From NCBI GenBank assembly GCA_944474755.1, contig OX104117.1, positions 59,821,522-59,885,521 of the forward strand: a stretch of DNA of 64,000 bases, read 5' to 3'. Shown here piece after piece: positions 12,279-36,800 of this stretch; positions within the stretch are counted from its first letter, which is position 1; each line of letters opens with the position of its first letter. The stretch comes from Limnoperna fortunei. Taxonomy: Eukaryota > Mollusca > Bivalvia > Mytilida > Modiolidae. The notes beneath the pieces were generated by a model. It was given only the letters and a program-made list of their open reading frames with translations. It did no database searches and had not been told where the DNA came from. The position numbers and the translations under genes are program-made.

Positions 12279-12927
12279 TAGCTACAATAATGTAGCTCCT
12301 TTTTTTTTGTTGATGGACGGAGCTACAAAGAGGTCCCATTACTCGTAATGGAGCAAAAACACTTTTGGGATTTACACATATTTTCCGCTATTTAACCTTT
12401 GTCTTTATTAAATAAATATGTTTTCTTTCCTCCGCCGTTCATCTGATATGTCTACAATGTCTAATTAAATAATTTTAACACTTTTTCGTAATCGTGGCAT
12501 TGTTGACATAATTAAAATTGTGGAGTGTAGAATTTCGGAATCGTATCGGTAAAATTTGTAATAAGGGGACATAATCATAATGCAAATGAATACAGCTGAA
12601 ATCATCCGGAATTACATTTTTTACCAAATCGATTCTGATATTATCGAAATTATGCACTTCCGGAATTCATATTTTGTCAAACAATGCCATGATTACGAAT
12701 AAAGTGATAAAACTAACGAATACGGTGTTGTGGAAATATCAGTAAAACTGCAAATACATAAAAAAGTATGTAGCAAACCAGGGAAACAGTGTAATTGCTT
12801 ATAATATGCATAAAACCCCCGGGTGTGAATCACTCCCGGGCTGCTCCATTACGAGTAATGGGACCTCTTTGTAGCTCCGTCCATCAACAAAAAAAAAAAA
12901 AAAAAAGGAGCTACATTATTGTAGCTA
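12279..12927. mobile_element. TIR element with 9-bp target-site duplication (MULE-like MITE), 649 bp
   Basis: Terminal inverted repeats of about 80 bases start TAGCTACAATAATGTAGCTCC and include TGATGGACGGAGCTACAAAG and CATTACTCGTAATGGAGC. Exact 9-base flanks AACATTGTT lie at 12270-12278 and 12928-12936. The interior is itself partly self-complementary (GTAATCGTGGCATTGTTGACA / TGTCAAACAATGCCATGATTAC). No transposase. Long TIRs with 9-bp duplications fit Mutator-like elements, but this is inferred. Confidence 0.9.
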
Positions 12928-13711
12928 AACATTGTTAAACTGAAGTAAAATGTAAATGTTAAAGGTGTTTTATATTTCAAAATTTGTTCAATAAAATATT
13001 ATAAAAACTTTATTTTTTACCCTTTCGTTAATTTATTTTTTGACTTATTAACTTTGAGGTATGCATATTTGCAAATTATGAACAAAAACTTGATATGCTC
13101 ATGTTTAAATTTGACATTTTTTTCACATCTTGGGGTCATATTTTTTTAAACAACCTTTATCATTTAAGCTGCTGTTAAGTTCCTCACTGTCTATTACGTT
13201 ATCAAACAATGAAAAAGCACTCACAAAACAAAAACAAAACAAAGCGGAAAAAGTCACAACTATCAACAATTTAAATCATGTTAAGTTTGTAAATCAACTA
13301 ATAATTGTGCTGTGACATTTTTCTTTATACATTATAGTTAAGGCGCACAAAGCGGGAAAACATCATTCTGTTGGGACATTTCCTTTATACATTATCGTAT
13401 TAGAAAAAACGTCACTAAAGGGCAATAACTCATATAAAGATAACATTTCAGTGATGTTGACTTATTTGTAGACCTTTACTTGCTAATAATATTTGCTGTT
13501 TACAGCCTTTTTTATCTACTGCAGTTTTTTGTACGTTTAGTATTTTAAGCAATGGCGGCTACGTTGTTTTGTCGATGTCGACGAAAATCAAAATCTTTAA
13601 AACAGACACATAAATGCTAATGCAGCACAACAGCGGTAAAAATTTGACGTAGCGGTTTCTGACCAGAAGATTATTTTTAAAAAGTTAAGATGAAGACTAC
13701 AGACTACAGAC

Positions 13712-15007
13712 TAGCTACAATAATTTAGCTCCTTTTTTATTGTTATGGACGGAGCTACAAAGAGGTCCCTTTACTCGCAATGGAGCAAGCCGGAGGTGAT
13801 TCACACCCGGGAGTTTTATGCATATAATAAGCTATTTAACTGTTCCCCTAAATTGCTACATACACCCGGGAGTTTTATGCATATAATAAGCTATTTAACT
13901 GTTTCCCTAAATTGCTACATACAAATGTCTTTGAAGTTTAACTGATACTTCTACAACACCTAATTGGTTAGTTTTACACTTTATTCGTAATCATCGCATT
14001 GTTGTCAAAATGTGAATTCCGGAAGTGCATAATTTGTTAATTGATTTGGTAAAATGATCATTCAGATGAAGTTTTTCCGGATTTATTACACTAGCTAGGA
14101 TCAAATTTTTACCGATACGATTCTACAATTATACACTCCACAATTTCAACTTTGTCAATGTTCAATGCCATGATTACGAAAAATTATTTAATTAGACATT
14201 ATAGAAATGTTAGGTTAACGGCGGAGCAAAGGAAAAATATAAATTAAACAAAAACAAGAAAACTTTTGATGCAAAGCATCAGTTCGCCGCCGATTTATTC
14301 TACATTCTGCACGCGTTTGTCAAAGTGATTTCTCAAAACAAGACACTTGAACTTATTCCCCATAAGTTTCTATGTAAAGCTAAGCCCTGCTGTTGTGGCT
14401 AGTTTCAATTGCCAATTTCTAAATTTGTGCATATGTAATCTTTTGTCATATATTAAATCATAAATATACTTGAATTAAAACTAATATTCACGTGGTTCAA
14501 TTAAGTTATTGACAAAATATTTACTTATTGAATCTTACAAATATCGGCATACTCCGGAATTGTCTACGCAAAATAGCCTTTTATTCTGGTTTCCGATTTT
14601 CAAAGCTACGCTTGTCGATAGAGCTATCAACGAAAGACTTAGTACCAGGATAAAAATGGTCTCCCTCTATTATTTACTTCCGTAAATAGAATACTAAAAA
14701 AGTTATTATTACATGAAACTTTGATATCAGAAGAGCAATTTTAAAGTCGAACCTTATACACTATCTTTATTTTTCACTCAAGTTAAATGATTAACATTCT
14801 TGTAGCAAAATTCTGTTCATTTATGGTAACTAAGTGTACTTAAAAATATGTTCTCCTTTATCCATCGTTAGCAACGAAAGTGAATACAAATATATAACAG
14901 TTAATAGCGGAAAATATGTATAATGCCAAGAGTTTTTTTGCTCCATTACGAGTAATGGGACCTTTTTGTAGCTCCGTCCATAAAAAGGAGCTACATTATT
15001 GTAGCTA
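13712..15007. mobile_element. Longer member of the same TIR family with 9-bp target-site duplication, 1.3 kb
   Basis: Same termini as 12279-12927 and exact 9-base flanks ACTACAGAC at 13703-13711 and 15008-15016. The interior shares the ATTCCGGAAGTGCATAATTT and CATGATTACGAA motifs, in opposite orientation to the 12-kb copy. A 57-base piece (about 13800-13920) with CACCCGGGAGTTTTATGCAT is duplicated in tandem. No open frame resembles a transposase. Confidence 0.9.
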
Positions 15008-15016
15008 ACTACAGAC

Positions 15017-17200
15017 GCCAAGTTATGGTACCAGCTCGCATATCTTAAGACAAAGTGAGCTATAATGCGGATGCATAGGAATTCTTATTCGTCAGTGCCT
15101 ATCAAAGTATAATAATGAATTAACGTATTTATGCTGAGCGTAGTTGCCTGATAAGGCGGCGGTCATTGCTATGATCATGTAAATATACTGCAGCAAAAGC
15201 CTACAAAGAAGACAGAAGATTTACGTACCAATAAACTTAATTTTTAAAGTAACGTTATTTAAAAAAGTAAACATTGAAACGTCACATTTTACCCTACGCC
15301 ATTTTGTACTTATATACCGTCAATATACCGTTTAAACTTTGAAGTCAAATAATTGTCCAGTTTTAGCTGTTAGAATAATAAACTTCATAATATTTATATT
15401 TGATGCTTTAAATTTGCGGTGTTTTATATATTTATTTGTGAATAAATGTACAAAAGATTAATATCATCAAACTAGAAGAAACAAATTTAAGTTAAATTTA
15501 AAATATTAATAAAAAGTAATAAAAATGTTTTCCGCCGTATCTTTGTTATATTAAGCTGAATCCTAACAAAATAACTACATGAAGTGTTCATCACAATCAT
15601 AAATTGTATTTACACATTCTATCAACAGTCATTAGACGAATTAGGCGAAATACTCAAACGATGGGATTACTGATAAATGTTGCTATCCAATCTATTGATA
15701 ATAATCAAATGCTAAATGATTTCTCTTAATCAATGCCTTCAAGCAGAAAAATCCCTCTTCATTCTATTAGCTACAACCAAAATTGTGCCTAACGATACGA
15801 AGTGATGCAAGGTACCTAATAAGCTAAGGAATCCCTATAGAACGTGTAACTAAACACACAGCTTGTATTTGTCCGTTCAACTCTATTAATGCCTCTTTAG
15901 AGATGATAAATTTTCTAATTCACAGAACTAACATAATGTCTTTAGTTGGTGAGCGACCATATTAGATTAGAGACATTAAGCGGGGGTAAATTAGAAAATA
16001 CCATTTCAGTTATATACCTACTTGAAATTGCAAATTGATCAAATGCGATGCGTTCCAAGCTAATATTACATTTTCTCCATTGAGATAGCATTTAAAATAC
16101 AATTTATTTCTCGTCTGGGATGCAATTTGTTTCTGTTTTGTCTTTATCTTAATATAACTGTTAGTTTTAAAACCCAAACATGTCAGAGAAAGAAACTGTG
16201 ATGAAGAATTAAATTTCTTTGGTTTTTTTTGTACTTAAACTAAAAATTATAAAAAATGGAATGCATGCTTATTCATTTTTAACGTCAAAAATAGATATTT
16301 TAAAAGACTTTTTTTCACAAACGCATAGAAATATGACGAGTGTTTTGGATTCCTCGCTATTTAAACCAAAGTCGGAGTTTATTTATTTATAGAAAAGCAT
16401 AAATATCCTACCCTAGCGCCATATATTTAAGAATTTTCTTAGGTATCATTACCAAATTCTCAGGCAAGAATGTTGTACCGCTTCTCAGCCAGGACTTGTA
16501 GTATTGTTGAATGCTTTCGTATGCTCGGGTTCCTTACAAGACTTGAGAAATCGGCTTTGGTTACTCAGACGACATAGTCAAACAACAGGTCAGATCATCC
16601 TCGCCATTGACTCATGGCAATCGCCACTGTCATTGCCTGACATTCTTATTCAATTACTCTATAAATCTTGAAAAGTTAACTATCCTTGACAAATCTTCAC
16701 TTTAGTTCGTCCTAAAATTTTGAAATACAAAAAAAATCTATCCTTTTAATTATTTCATTTATCTTTCGTTTCCTGTTTGCCTACTGCTCTCTTGACTTAT
16801 CTAAGTTGGTATTAAACTCCTATCACCGAATCGTTAAATGCTTTCTTTATGTTATTTTTTTAAACAAATACAGACCTCAAACAACCGTTGTCATATTGAG
16901 GTTTTTTTAAAGTTTATATACAAGTGTACAAGTGTAAATTATTTATTCTCAAAAGCTGTCTAATGGCATGAACATATTTTTAAAGTTAAAGTACACAATT
17001 TAAATTTTTATTCAATAAAGGATGTTTTGTCATAGCACTCATTTCCTTAAATCTTACTCTTACTGCGATCTATTAAATGGGATATATATTCATATATAGC
17101 GTTATATATACATATATATTACATATGGTTTATGATTCTTACATTTTCATTGGATTATTTAGTCACGTGGTCCCCCAAATATTCTGTGTATATATTCTAT
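15017..17200. other. Non-coding DNA with a candidate conserved patch
   Basis: No gene supported. About 15770-16080 is compositionally less AT-biased and has several TAATTA/ATTAG-type homeodomain core sites; enhancer function is speculation. An AT-dinucleotide-rich stretch lies at 17080-17125. Confidence 0.4.
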
Positions 17201-17201
17201 T

Positions 17202-17287
17202 TCTAAAGCATATTTAAGGCTTGTTACTATTTTTAAAGCATATTTAAGCATGTTACTATTTATAAAGCATATTTAAGGCTTGTTTCT
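17202..17287 (+). repeat. About 33-bp tandem repeat, three copies
   Basis: Three copies of AAAGCATATTTAAGGCTTGTTACTATTT with minor changes. Confidence 0.85.
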
Positions 17288-17370
17288 AAAAATAGATCCG
17301 GATATACTCTTCCGACTCATTATTCTAAATTTAAATAAATAGAGAAAAATTCATATGTAATATAACAATT

Positions 17371-17499
17371 AAGGACTTTTTACTCTGTCAATACGTTGTT
17401 ACATGGACCTGTAGAAAAATATTGACCTCGGAATTCGTCCTCGGTCAATAATTTCCTCCACGGTCCATATAACTACGTATTGACCTCGTAAAAGTCCAT
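17371..17499. mobile_element. Foldback element with nested palindromes
   Basis: The left arm AAGGACTTTTTAC..GTCAATACGTTGTTACATGGACC pairs imperfectly with GGTCCATATAACTACGTATTGAC..GTAAAAGTCC. The centre is again palindromic around GACCTCGG AATT CCTCGGTCAA. Nearly the whole 129 bases could form one hairpin. Confidence 0.8.
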
Positions 17500-17547
17500 A
17501 TTTGATAAATAGCGTATACTAAAAAACGATTATTAAAACTAATTTTT

Positions 17548-18266
17548 GTCTCGCCTGCGACGAAAGTCGCTGGAGGCGAGACATATGTATGGGAATCTAT
17601 ACGCGGCGGCGTAAACACTTGACATCTTGCTTCATATATTTGTAAGCCCATGCCCTAGGTCCATCAAATTTGGTCTAGAGGTAGCTTATGATGAGTACTT
17701 GCCAGTCAGTCACCTGTCACCTGACCTTGACCTAATTTCACGGTCCAGCGACTACGTTTTTAGGTTATGACAGTTCCTCTGTAACTACGCATGGTAGGAT
17801 GACAATATTTGGTGTATAGGTTGCTGATGACTAGTACATGACTGTATGGTAGGTTCCACCTGACCTTGACCTCAATTTCACGGTCCAGCGACTACGTTAA
17901 AGTTTTTGGGTTATGACAGTTCCTCTATAACCACACATGGTAGGATGACAATATTTGGTCAATTTCACGGTCCAGCGACAACATTAAAGTTTTTGGGTTA
18001 CGGCAGTTTCTCTGTAACTATGCATGGTAGGATGACAATATTTGGTATATAGGTTGCTGATGAATAGTACATGATTGTCTGGTAGGTTCCACCTGACCTT
18101 GACCTCAATTTCACGGTCCAGCGACTATGGTTAAGTTTTTTGGTAACGGCTGTTCCACTGGAACTATGCATGGTATGGTGACAATATTTCGTATACAGGC
18201 CGCTGCTGATATTTAATGCTTATGAGGAAATTTATTTTCGTTACTGATGCGGAATGCAGGCGAGAC
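17548..18266 (-). mobile_element. HINE/Helentron-like ('pearl'-like) non-autonomous element
   Basis: The ends carry a perfect inverted pair GTCTCGCCTGC / GCAGGCGAGAC. The left copy is immediately followed by a hairpin partner, making a stem at 17548-17582 (GTCTCGCC..CGAC/GTCG..GGCGAGAC). Between them are about 3.5 tandem copies of a roughly 140-base unit containing CCTGACCTTGACCTCAATTT and CACGGTCCAGCGACTACG. Subterminal inverted repeats, one terminal hairpin and a central tandem array are the plan described for Helentron-associated elements. Strand is chosen so that the hairpin is 3'. Confidence 0.65.
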
Positions 18267-19554
18267 GTTTTTCTGTGTCCACACTTGTTTTATCGTTGAA
18301 GGAAAACAACACACTAATTTTGTTGGGGTAAGATTCATACTTCAAATCGACAAAACAACTTACTAAAAAACTTGCAGACTTGGAATCTAAAATGTTGGTC
18401 CATCCCATTTTCCGAATAGATTTATTCTTTGTCAAATTGCTCCCGTCCTGAATATAGCTAAACGATAGGCAACCAAGCAATATTTATTTCAAATTTTCCA
18501 GTGGGTACTAACTCCACTCCCTTTCTTCCTGACATTTTTCTACATACGTATAAGGCAGATTATGTTAGCTGTTTCCGTCAAATGTTTCGTTTCACTATCT
18601 AGATGACTTTCTTTCCTGAATAATTCATGGTTTGAAACTATTTTGACCGCACCTACCTGACTGAACTTGAAATTTACTTACCACTGAAACTAAGTGTGGA
18701 GGTCATTGACCATTTGTGATGGCCTGTGCAAATGTAACCGAACGGGCGAGACATCAAAATTTTTTATTAAAAATATTTTTCTTTCACTTAAAATTTCATA
18801 TATTGGGCATTACACATATATTGCTAAATTACATAAAAATGGAGACAAAAGTATACGTGACCACGGATTTTTTTTTCTGGAATTTTACTTTAAAGTTTAA
18901 GAATGGTTTTTCTACTTTCATTTCAATGTTGTGGTCACATTGTACCACAGTACACACTTTAGGAAGTGCTTCCCCTGTAAAGACATTGACTGGAAAAAAT
19001 ATATTCTTGTTCTACAGTAATGCCATACCTTTCAAAATATCAAACTCTTAAGAAATAGCAGTTATAAGCAAAAGCAGAAACAAAAGAGAAAATTTGGACT
19101 ATTTTTTCATCCTGCAATCTTTTGATTGAAAATGGAGGCCGGTGAAGAACCGAAATAACGAACAAAGATGATGTTAATTTAATTTTCCTATTGTGAAGTT
19201 TTCATTTTTGTGTGGCGAAAATCCAGCGGGACCCGCATAATCAGTACATTATACTTCTCCCAAATGATCAGATACCATATCCTGTATTTCCTATCAATAA
19301 ACCCAATATAGAGGGTGTCTGCTGACAAAAAAGATAGTTAACCAGTGGTTTACAATATCAAGATAGAAATCATCAAATGTTACCGTCGCCATCATGACTC
19401 CGTTGACCAATACGGAATGTCTGTGTCACAAATGACCACTGATTTCTCCTATTTGTCGTAATCATTCTCCTCCGTTCCTACTGAATTATAACTTCACCCA
19501 AATATGTTAATTCATGGATTTTAACCTGAATGAAACGACGTGTGCCACGCGCGG

Positions 19555-19720
19555 AGAGCTAGTTGTTTACTCTTCCGGAACACTTGGACTCACCCCGGTT
19601 TTAAGTAGGATTCGTGTCACTAAATTCTCTGTTTTTGTGTTGTTTGTCGGATTGTTTTTTGTTGTCTACTCATTTGTGTACCTATAGTTTTGTCTGTGAT
19701 GATCTTAATATTACTACTCC
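19555..19720 (+). repeat. Degraded dispersed repeat (CCGGAACAC..CTCACCCC..GGATTCGTGT)
   Basis: Resembles, by recall only, a repeat common in mussel genomes with the theme CCGGAACACCTGAGATCACCC and GGGGTTCGTGT. Boundaries are vague. Confidence 0.3.
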
Positions 19721-19807
19721 TAGATATCTTCGATTCTTTATATTTTACATCCAGAGTAATATTCTGGTTCAGAATAAGAATGCATGAATTAAATCAAATT
19801 CGTTTTT

Positions 19808-19910
19808 ACTATTGATCACCGGCGTTGGATTGTATGTTTGATTCTGAGTGACAACGGGAAAGGTGTGCTCGACTCTACCAATAATTGAGAAGGATTTCCA
19901 GGTTTTTTGT
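19808..19910 (+). mobile_element. SINE head fragment
   Basis: Contains TACTATTGATCAC, GTGTGCTCGACTCTA and AAGGATTTCCAGGTTTT, matching the tRNA-like head and linker of the SINE family at 5610 and 7581. The tail is missing. Confidence 0.6.
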
Positions 19911-20229
19911 TAGAAAATGTATAATATTAGGTCATGGTTGTTCGTGATGTTTTCACTAAGGATTAAATCGTGATAGGTTTCTTTGTTTTGTTTTTATTTA
20001 ACTGCATGTCTTTGCCCGTCTAGTCTTTTTCTAGAGTTTCCTATTTTTATCTTGTTTTTTACGCGATGTCTTTAATTCAAGATTGCTGTTTTCATAATAG
20101 AACTGTCCACATTGTTTATTCAAGTCATACAATTGTTGCATTGTCTTATCTGTTCGCCCTAAGCTTATTTCACAGTCTTTGTCGCATCTGGAAACATTTT
20201 ATGTAACAACTCATTGCAGTAGTTATTTT

Positions 20230-20235
20230 TTTATT
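20230..20235 (-). terminator. Candidate poly(A) signal AATAAA for DRGX
   Basis: AATAAA on the minus strand about 400 bases past the DRGX stop codon, in a T/A-rich stretch. Another AATAAA lies only five bases past the stop (20631-20626), which seems too close; a further one is near 19995. The choice is a guess. Confidence 0.3.
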
Positions 20236-20635
20236 ATTATTATTTTAAATAGTATAAAGGAAATAATGTTAGCACTTTTACAGAAGTGAAATATTAAACA
20301 AAAATAAACTTCTTAAATATAAATAAACAAGAAACAAACAAATAAATAAATAAGCTAGACAATTTCCAATTCCACATCGCCTACAAAAAACGTCATAAAT
20401 AGTAATTGCACCCTGTAGTCCTAGAAGTAACGTAACACAGTATCACTTATTTCTACAGCAGTCGGTTTTAAATTTCGCTTTCACATTAAAATTGATTTCC
20501 TGTAATAAGTTTTATGATTATCTGATTATAAGTAGTTTACACGAAAAACCACCTGCTAGAATAGAGTTTTTTCAGTTTTGTTTGTGGTGTTATCTTTCAG
20601 AATGTTTTTTTTTCACTTATTCGGTTTTATTCGGA

Positions 20636-33065
<12,430 letters not shown>

Positions 33066-33516
33066 TTCTCCTGAATTTGCTCTGTTACTCTTTAAAAGCT
33101 TTAACGAGAAAGAATAAGGAATCATAAAATATAAAATTAATACTTATATAATAGTATAATGTTGAATGGAAACTTTTGAGATTAACATTTTTTATTTTAA
33201 AAAAATGACAATAATGACAAAATAACGATAATGAATCATTTAAGTATAAAAAGTGTTCCATATTTATAATTTGATACATACTTTATAAAAAATATTTTGT
33301 TTAAATAATCAAAATTTTTTATTTATATTTTAATTTTGAGTTGTTTAAGGATGTCTTTCATGCCAGAATTCAAATTTATTGCTAAACCATGCAAACGAAC
33401 AAAACCTTTTGACCAAGTAAATATGCTAACTAAACAATCCAAAGTAGAGTCTACGAAAAATTAAACGAACACAAATCCATAAATGGCTTTGTAGAGAAAC
33501 AAAGAAGCAGCCTTAC

Positions 33517-33830
33517 CTTTAATGGTGAACATCAAGAATGATATCTTCTTCACCGTAGATAATGCAATTTACTCAGCTATCGGCAAGCATCACTGGGTCT
33601 TACTTCACTAAGTGTTTTATCATAATTTCTAATATTGCTGATTCCGATTTGCAAACATCTCCAATAATTCAGTTTACGGCATGTAATCTTCAATTAGCCA
33701 GTCAAAGTCGAGTTATAAGCCATGCCCACCATCTAATGTTAGACATAATCATTGGTGACATATCAAATGCGTTTGACAAAGTGGGCTTGCCAGAACATGA
33801 ATAAATTGCACAAACGCGCTGTCCGGCACG
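33517..33830 (-). other. Predicted non-coding first exon and promoter-proximal region of DRGX
   Basis: A strong donor, AAAG|GTAAGG, lies at 33516-33515 on the minus strand, about 450 bases upstream of the start codon. Plausible acceptors before the coding start are at 33100-33099 (after a pyrimidine stretch) and 33083-33082. Sequence from 33540 to 33830 is less AT-rich than its surroundings and has several CpGs near 33815-33835. This suggests a 5' UTR exon and a transcription start near 33.8 kb. The far boundary is a guess and no clear TATA box was recognised. Confidence 0.4.
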
Positions 33831-36800
33831 CGTCGTATCGATTGATAATTGAATTAGACTGTAAGTGCTGCCAAAGGATACAAAAATTTAATGGTTTGTT
33901 TTTGTTTTAGTTTGTCAATAACCGGAATATTCTATTACCAACTAGTAAATCACTCTAGATTAGGTAACGTAATTATGTCTTAGTCAAACAGCCAATTCTT
34001 TAATGGAATATCATTCCATGTAATTCGATTAACCCAATTGAAATGGACTAGTAAACTAAGAATAATGTTTTGTTTAAACTATCACAAACAATTTCAATAG
34101 TTCGTTTTGAAATTTTTGTTTGTTAATGCACGACTTCTGTATATTTTTAAATTATGCATTCTCTCTACGTAATAAGATGCAAGAAAATGTAGCTTCCCAC
34201 TAGAGAGAGAAATGATTAAATCGGCTACTATTATTATATATGAAAACAATTGACAATTTAAGGTAGAGGGAAATCAAAATCCAGATAAGAGAAGACTTTA
34301 ATGTTCTGTTATTATTTATATTTTTGTTGTACTTAAACGTTATATGACAATTTAATTAGGAGCATTGTCAACATTTGCCGAGATTCGTACATACGGGGAA
34401 AACGTTTCCCGTTTACATTAAATTCCTTAGGTTAAACTGTAAATCAACAGCGACAGATTTATATCTTTCTCATTACAAAAGTTTAATTTACCCACTTTTA
34501 CCAAAGAAAATTGAAATAAAATAGCACAATTGCAAAATAAACACAAAAGAAGAAAATTTAGATGGTTCAGCTGCCACCAGCGTTTATTCTTTGTGTCTAT
34601 AACTTAATAATAATAGTTAATAAATTTTGTAACGACTATAATTAATAATTTCACGCTTTCAAACATCAAGAATGGCCATATGGTATACACAGTAACACCA
34701 TTCGCAAATGTTAGTCATTTAAAGATGATTATCCTGTAGTTTGGGTTCAAAACTAACAGAATAAATTTATATTAAATTTATGAAAAGCTGGAAGTACATA
34801 ATCTCCTATGTATGTAAATATTCGATAATTATAATACAGCACAAATAAAAAGTAGTCAAAATAATATCGCAGTAATATATTTCTCCTAGAATTGCATGTT
34901 CTCATTACTTAAATAATATTTATGATAAACATTTTTTGTTAGATACAAAACTTCATCATTTTGTACTTTAACTTTAAATTTAAATAATAAACTATAATTA
35001 TAATTATAATATATTTTGACTTGAAGTATTTAAATATCATAAAAGTATGAATACTTTTAAATAAGTAATGTCTTTTTAAATTTTTATGTTTAAATGATTT
35101 ATTAGGATTGAATACTCTACTAAAGAAAGTTTTAGTCTTAAACAATAATAATGGTGTTGATCTTCAATTTAGTTTTTCAATCATGTTTAACAATATCGTA
35201 TTGTCGCAATGCCTGTAGTTCTAATAGGAGCATAATATCACTTTATGCGATCGCTAGGCTGCATCGACTTAAGTACTGGATATACATGTATATATCTGGT
35301 TTACCATAAGGCTTGTAGAATTAAGAGCACTTTGCTTTGTAATTCTACCATCACATAGTGAAATTAAAGAAATATGGTAATGGAATGTGATATAGGTAAA
35401 ACCAGTTGCAAAACGACATAAAATAAGGAATGCAACTGGTATAATTTAAGTTATTGGTAGTTTCTGTTTGTTGTTTTTTTAACTATTTTATTTTCACAGT
35501 TTTTCGATCATAAGGCTTTTGGTTCCGATTTACAATATGAAAAAGAAAGTTCGTCAGCAACACTACTGTTCGTCCGTGAAGTTACCAAAAAGCCCAGTGG
35601 TGAACATTTCGTTGCTTACGTACGCTGGTTATTAGAAGCATTCTTGTCATCACGCGAAATGCGGCTTGTAGTTGATAACTGACGACGTATTAGGTATTTG
35701 ATACTAGTTGTTATGAATAACTTAAGTTAAAAACCGGAGGCAGCAGTACAGACTAAACATTTGCAAAAAAATAGGCATTAAAAGTCATGTAAAAACATTA
35801 CAATGTTGAGTTGACATGTAATTTATAACATTCAACAAGTTCTAAACATACAGCCACAATGCATGTGAAAGATATGGTTTCATATGATATCTATTACCCT
35901 AAACACACCGTCTATCATTATGAATAGTGTAATGGTTAGAGGCCTAAGAATTCTTCTAGTTTGAGCACAGCTTTAAAGTGGAAAGTGACAAAAAATATAT
36001 TCGGAAACTTTTATAAAAGATGCAAATATCTTTTTTTTTCTAACAAAAGTTTAAGCATCTGTTAGAAGACGAAAGTTTCAAGGAAAAAAGATACTATTAT
36101 CAAATATTACACATAACATAAAAGCGGCGTGTTTGATCAATGTCATTACATACTTTGACAACAGAGTTCTTTTTGAGCTTGCAAATCAAAAACGCGGTCA
36201 GTAATTCGTCATGAAAGGCAAAAACTTGCGAGGAATTAAAAAGGATACACTCGTATAAAGAAAAAATAAACTGAATAAATTCAAGATAACTTCATAGCAC
36301 AGGAATTTTCATTACACCAGCATGGATGAAAAGAGCCAATTTATGAAATTAATCCTATTTTAGAAAGAATCCCCTCAAAATGATGGCAAGTATACTTCAC
36401 TACCTAATACATTTGGATTGTCTTTGAGGTGTAAACTTCCTTTGATGGTTTATGATGAAGCATGGGCAACCACTGATCCGGGTAATTATCATCTTAATAA
36501 TAATATAAACTAGAATTCTCCTGTCTAAACGTAATCTGCTTAGGGAGTTGAGGGCCTCTTATGTCATTTACAAATAAGGTTTCATCTTTTTAGAGGATTA
36601 TTACTTCATATTGCTTTTCTAAATCTTATTAAAGATTCGTCCGATGTAACAATAGCGAAGACAACATTCTAAATCTATCTAAATTATCTGATTTCGCTAT
36701 AATTATACTTATTAATGACGATATCAAAAGTCACTTACGGGATTGATAAAAACGGATTTAAGAATTAAATTTGAATAAAATTCAATTTCACTGCTTCAAA

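Noticed and set aside
18694..19051. 68- and 111-codon plus-strand frames
   Set aside because: Overlapping frames in AT-rich DNA, Phe/Ile/Lys/Asn-rich, with no recognisable domain.
33562..33804. 80-codon plus frame
   Set aside because: Antisense to the predicted DRGX 5' exon; no known family.
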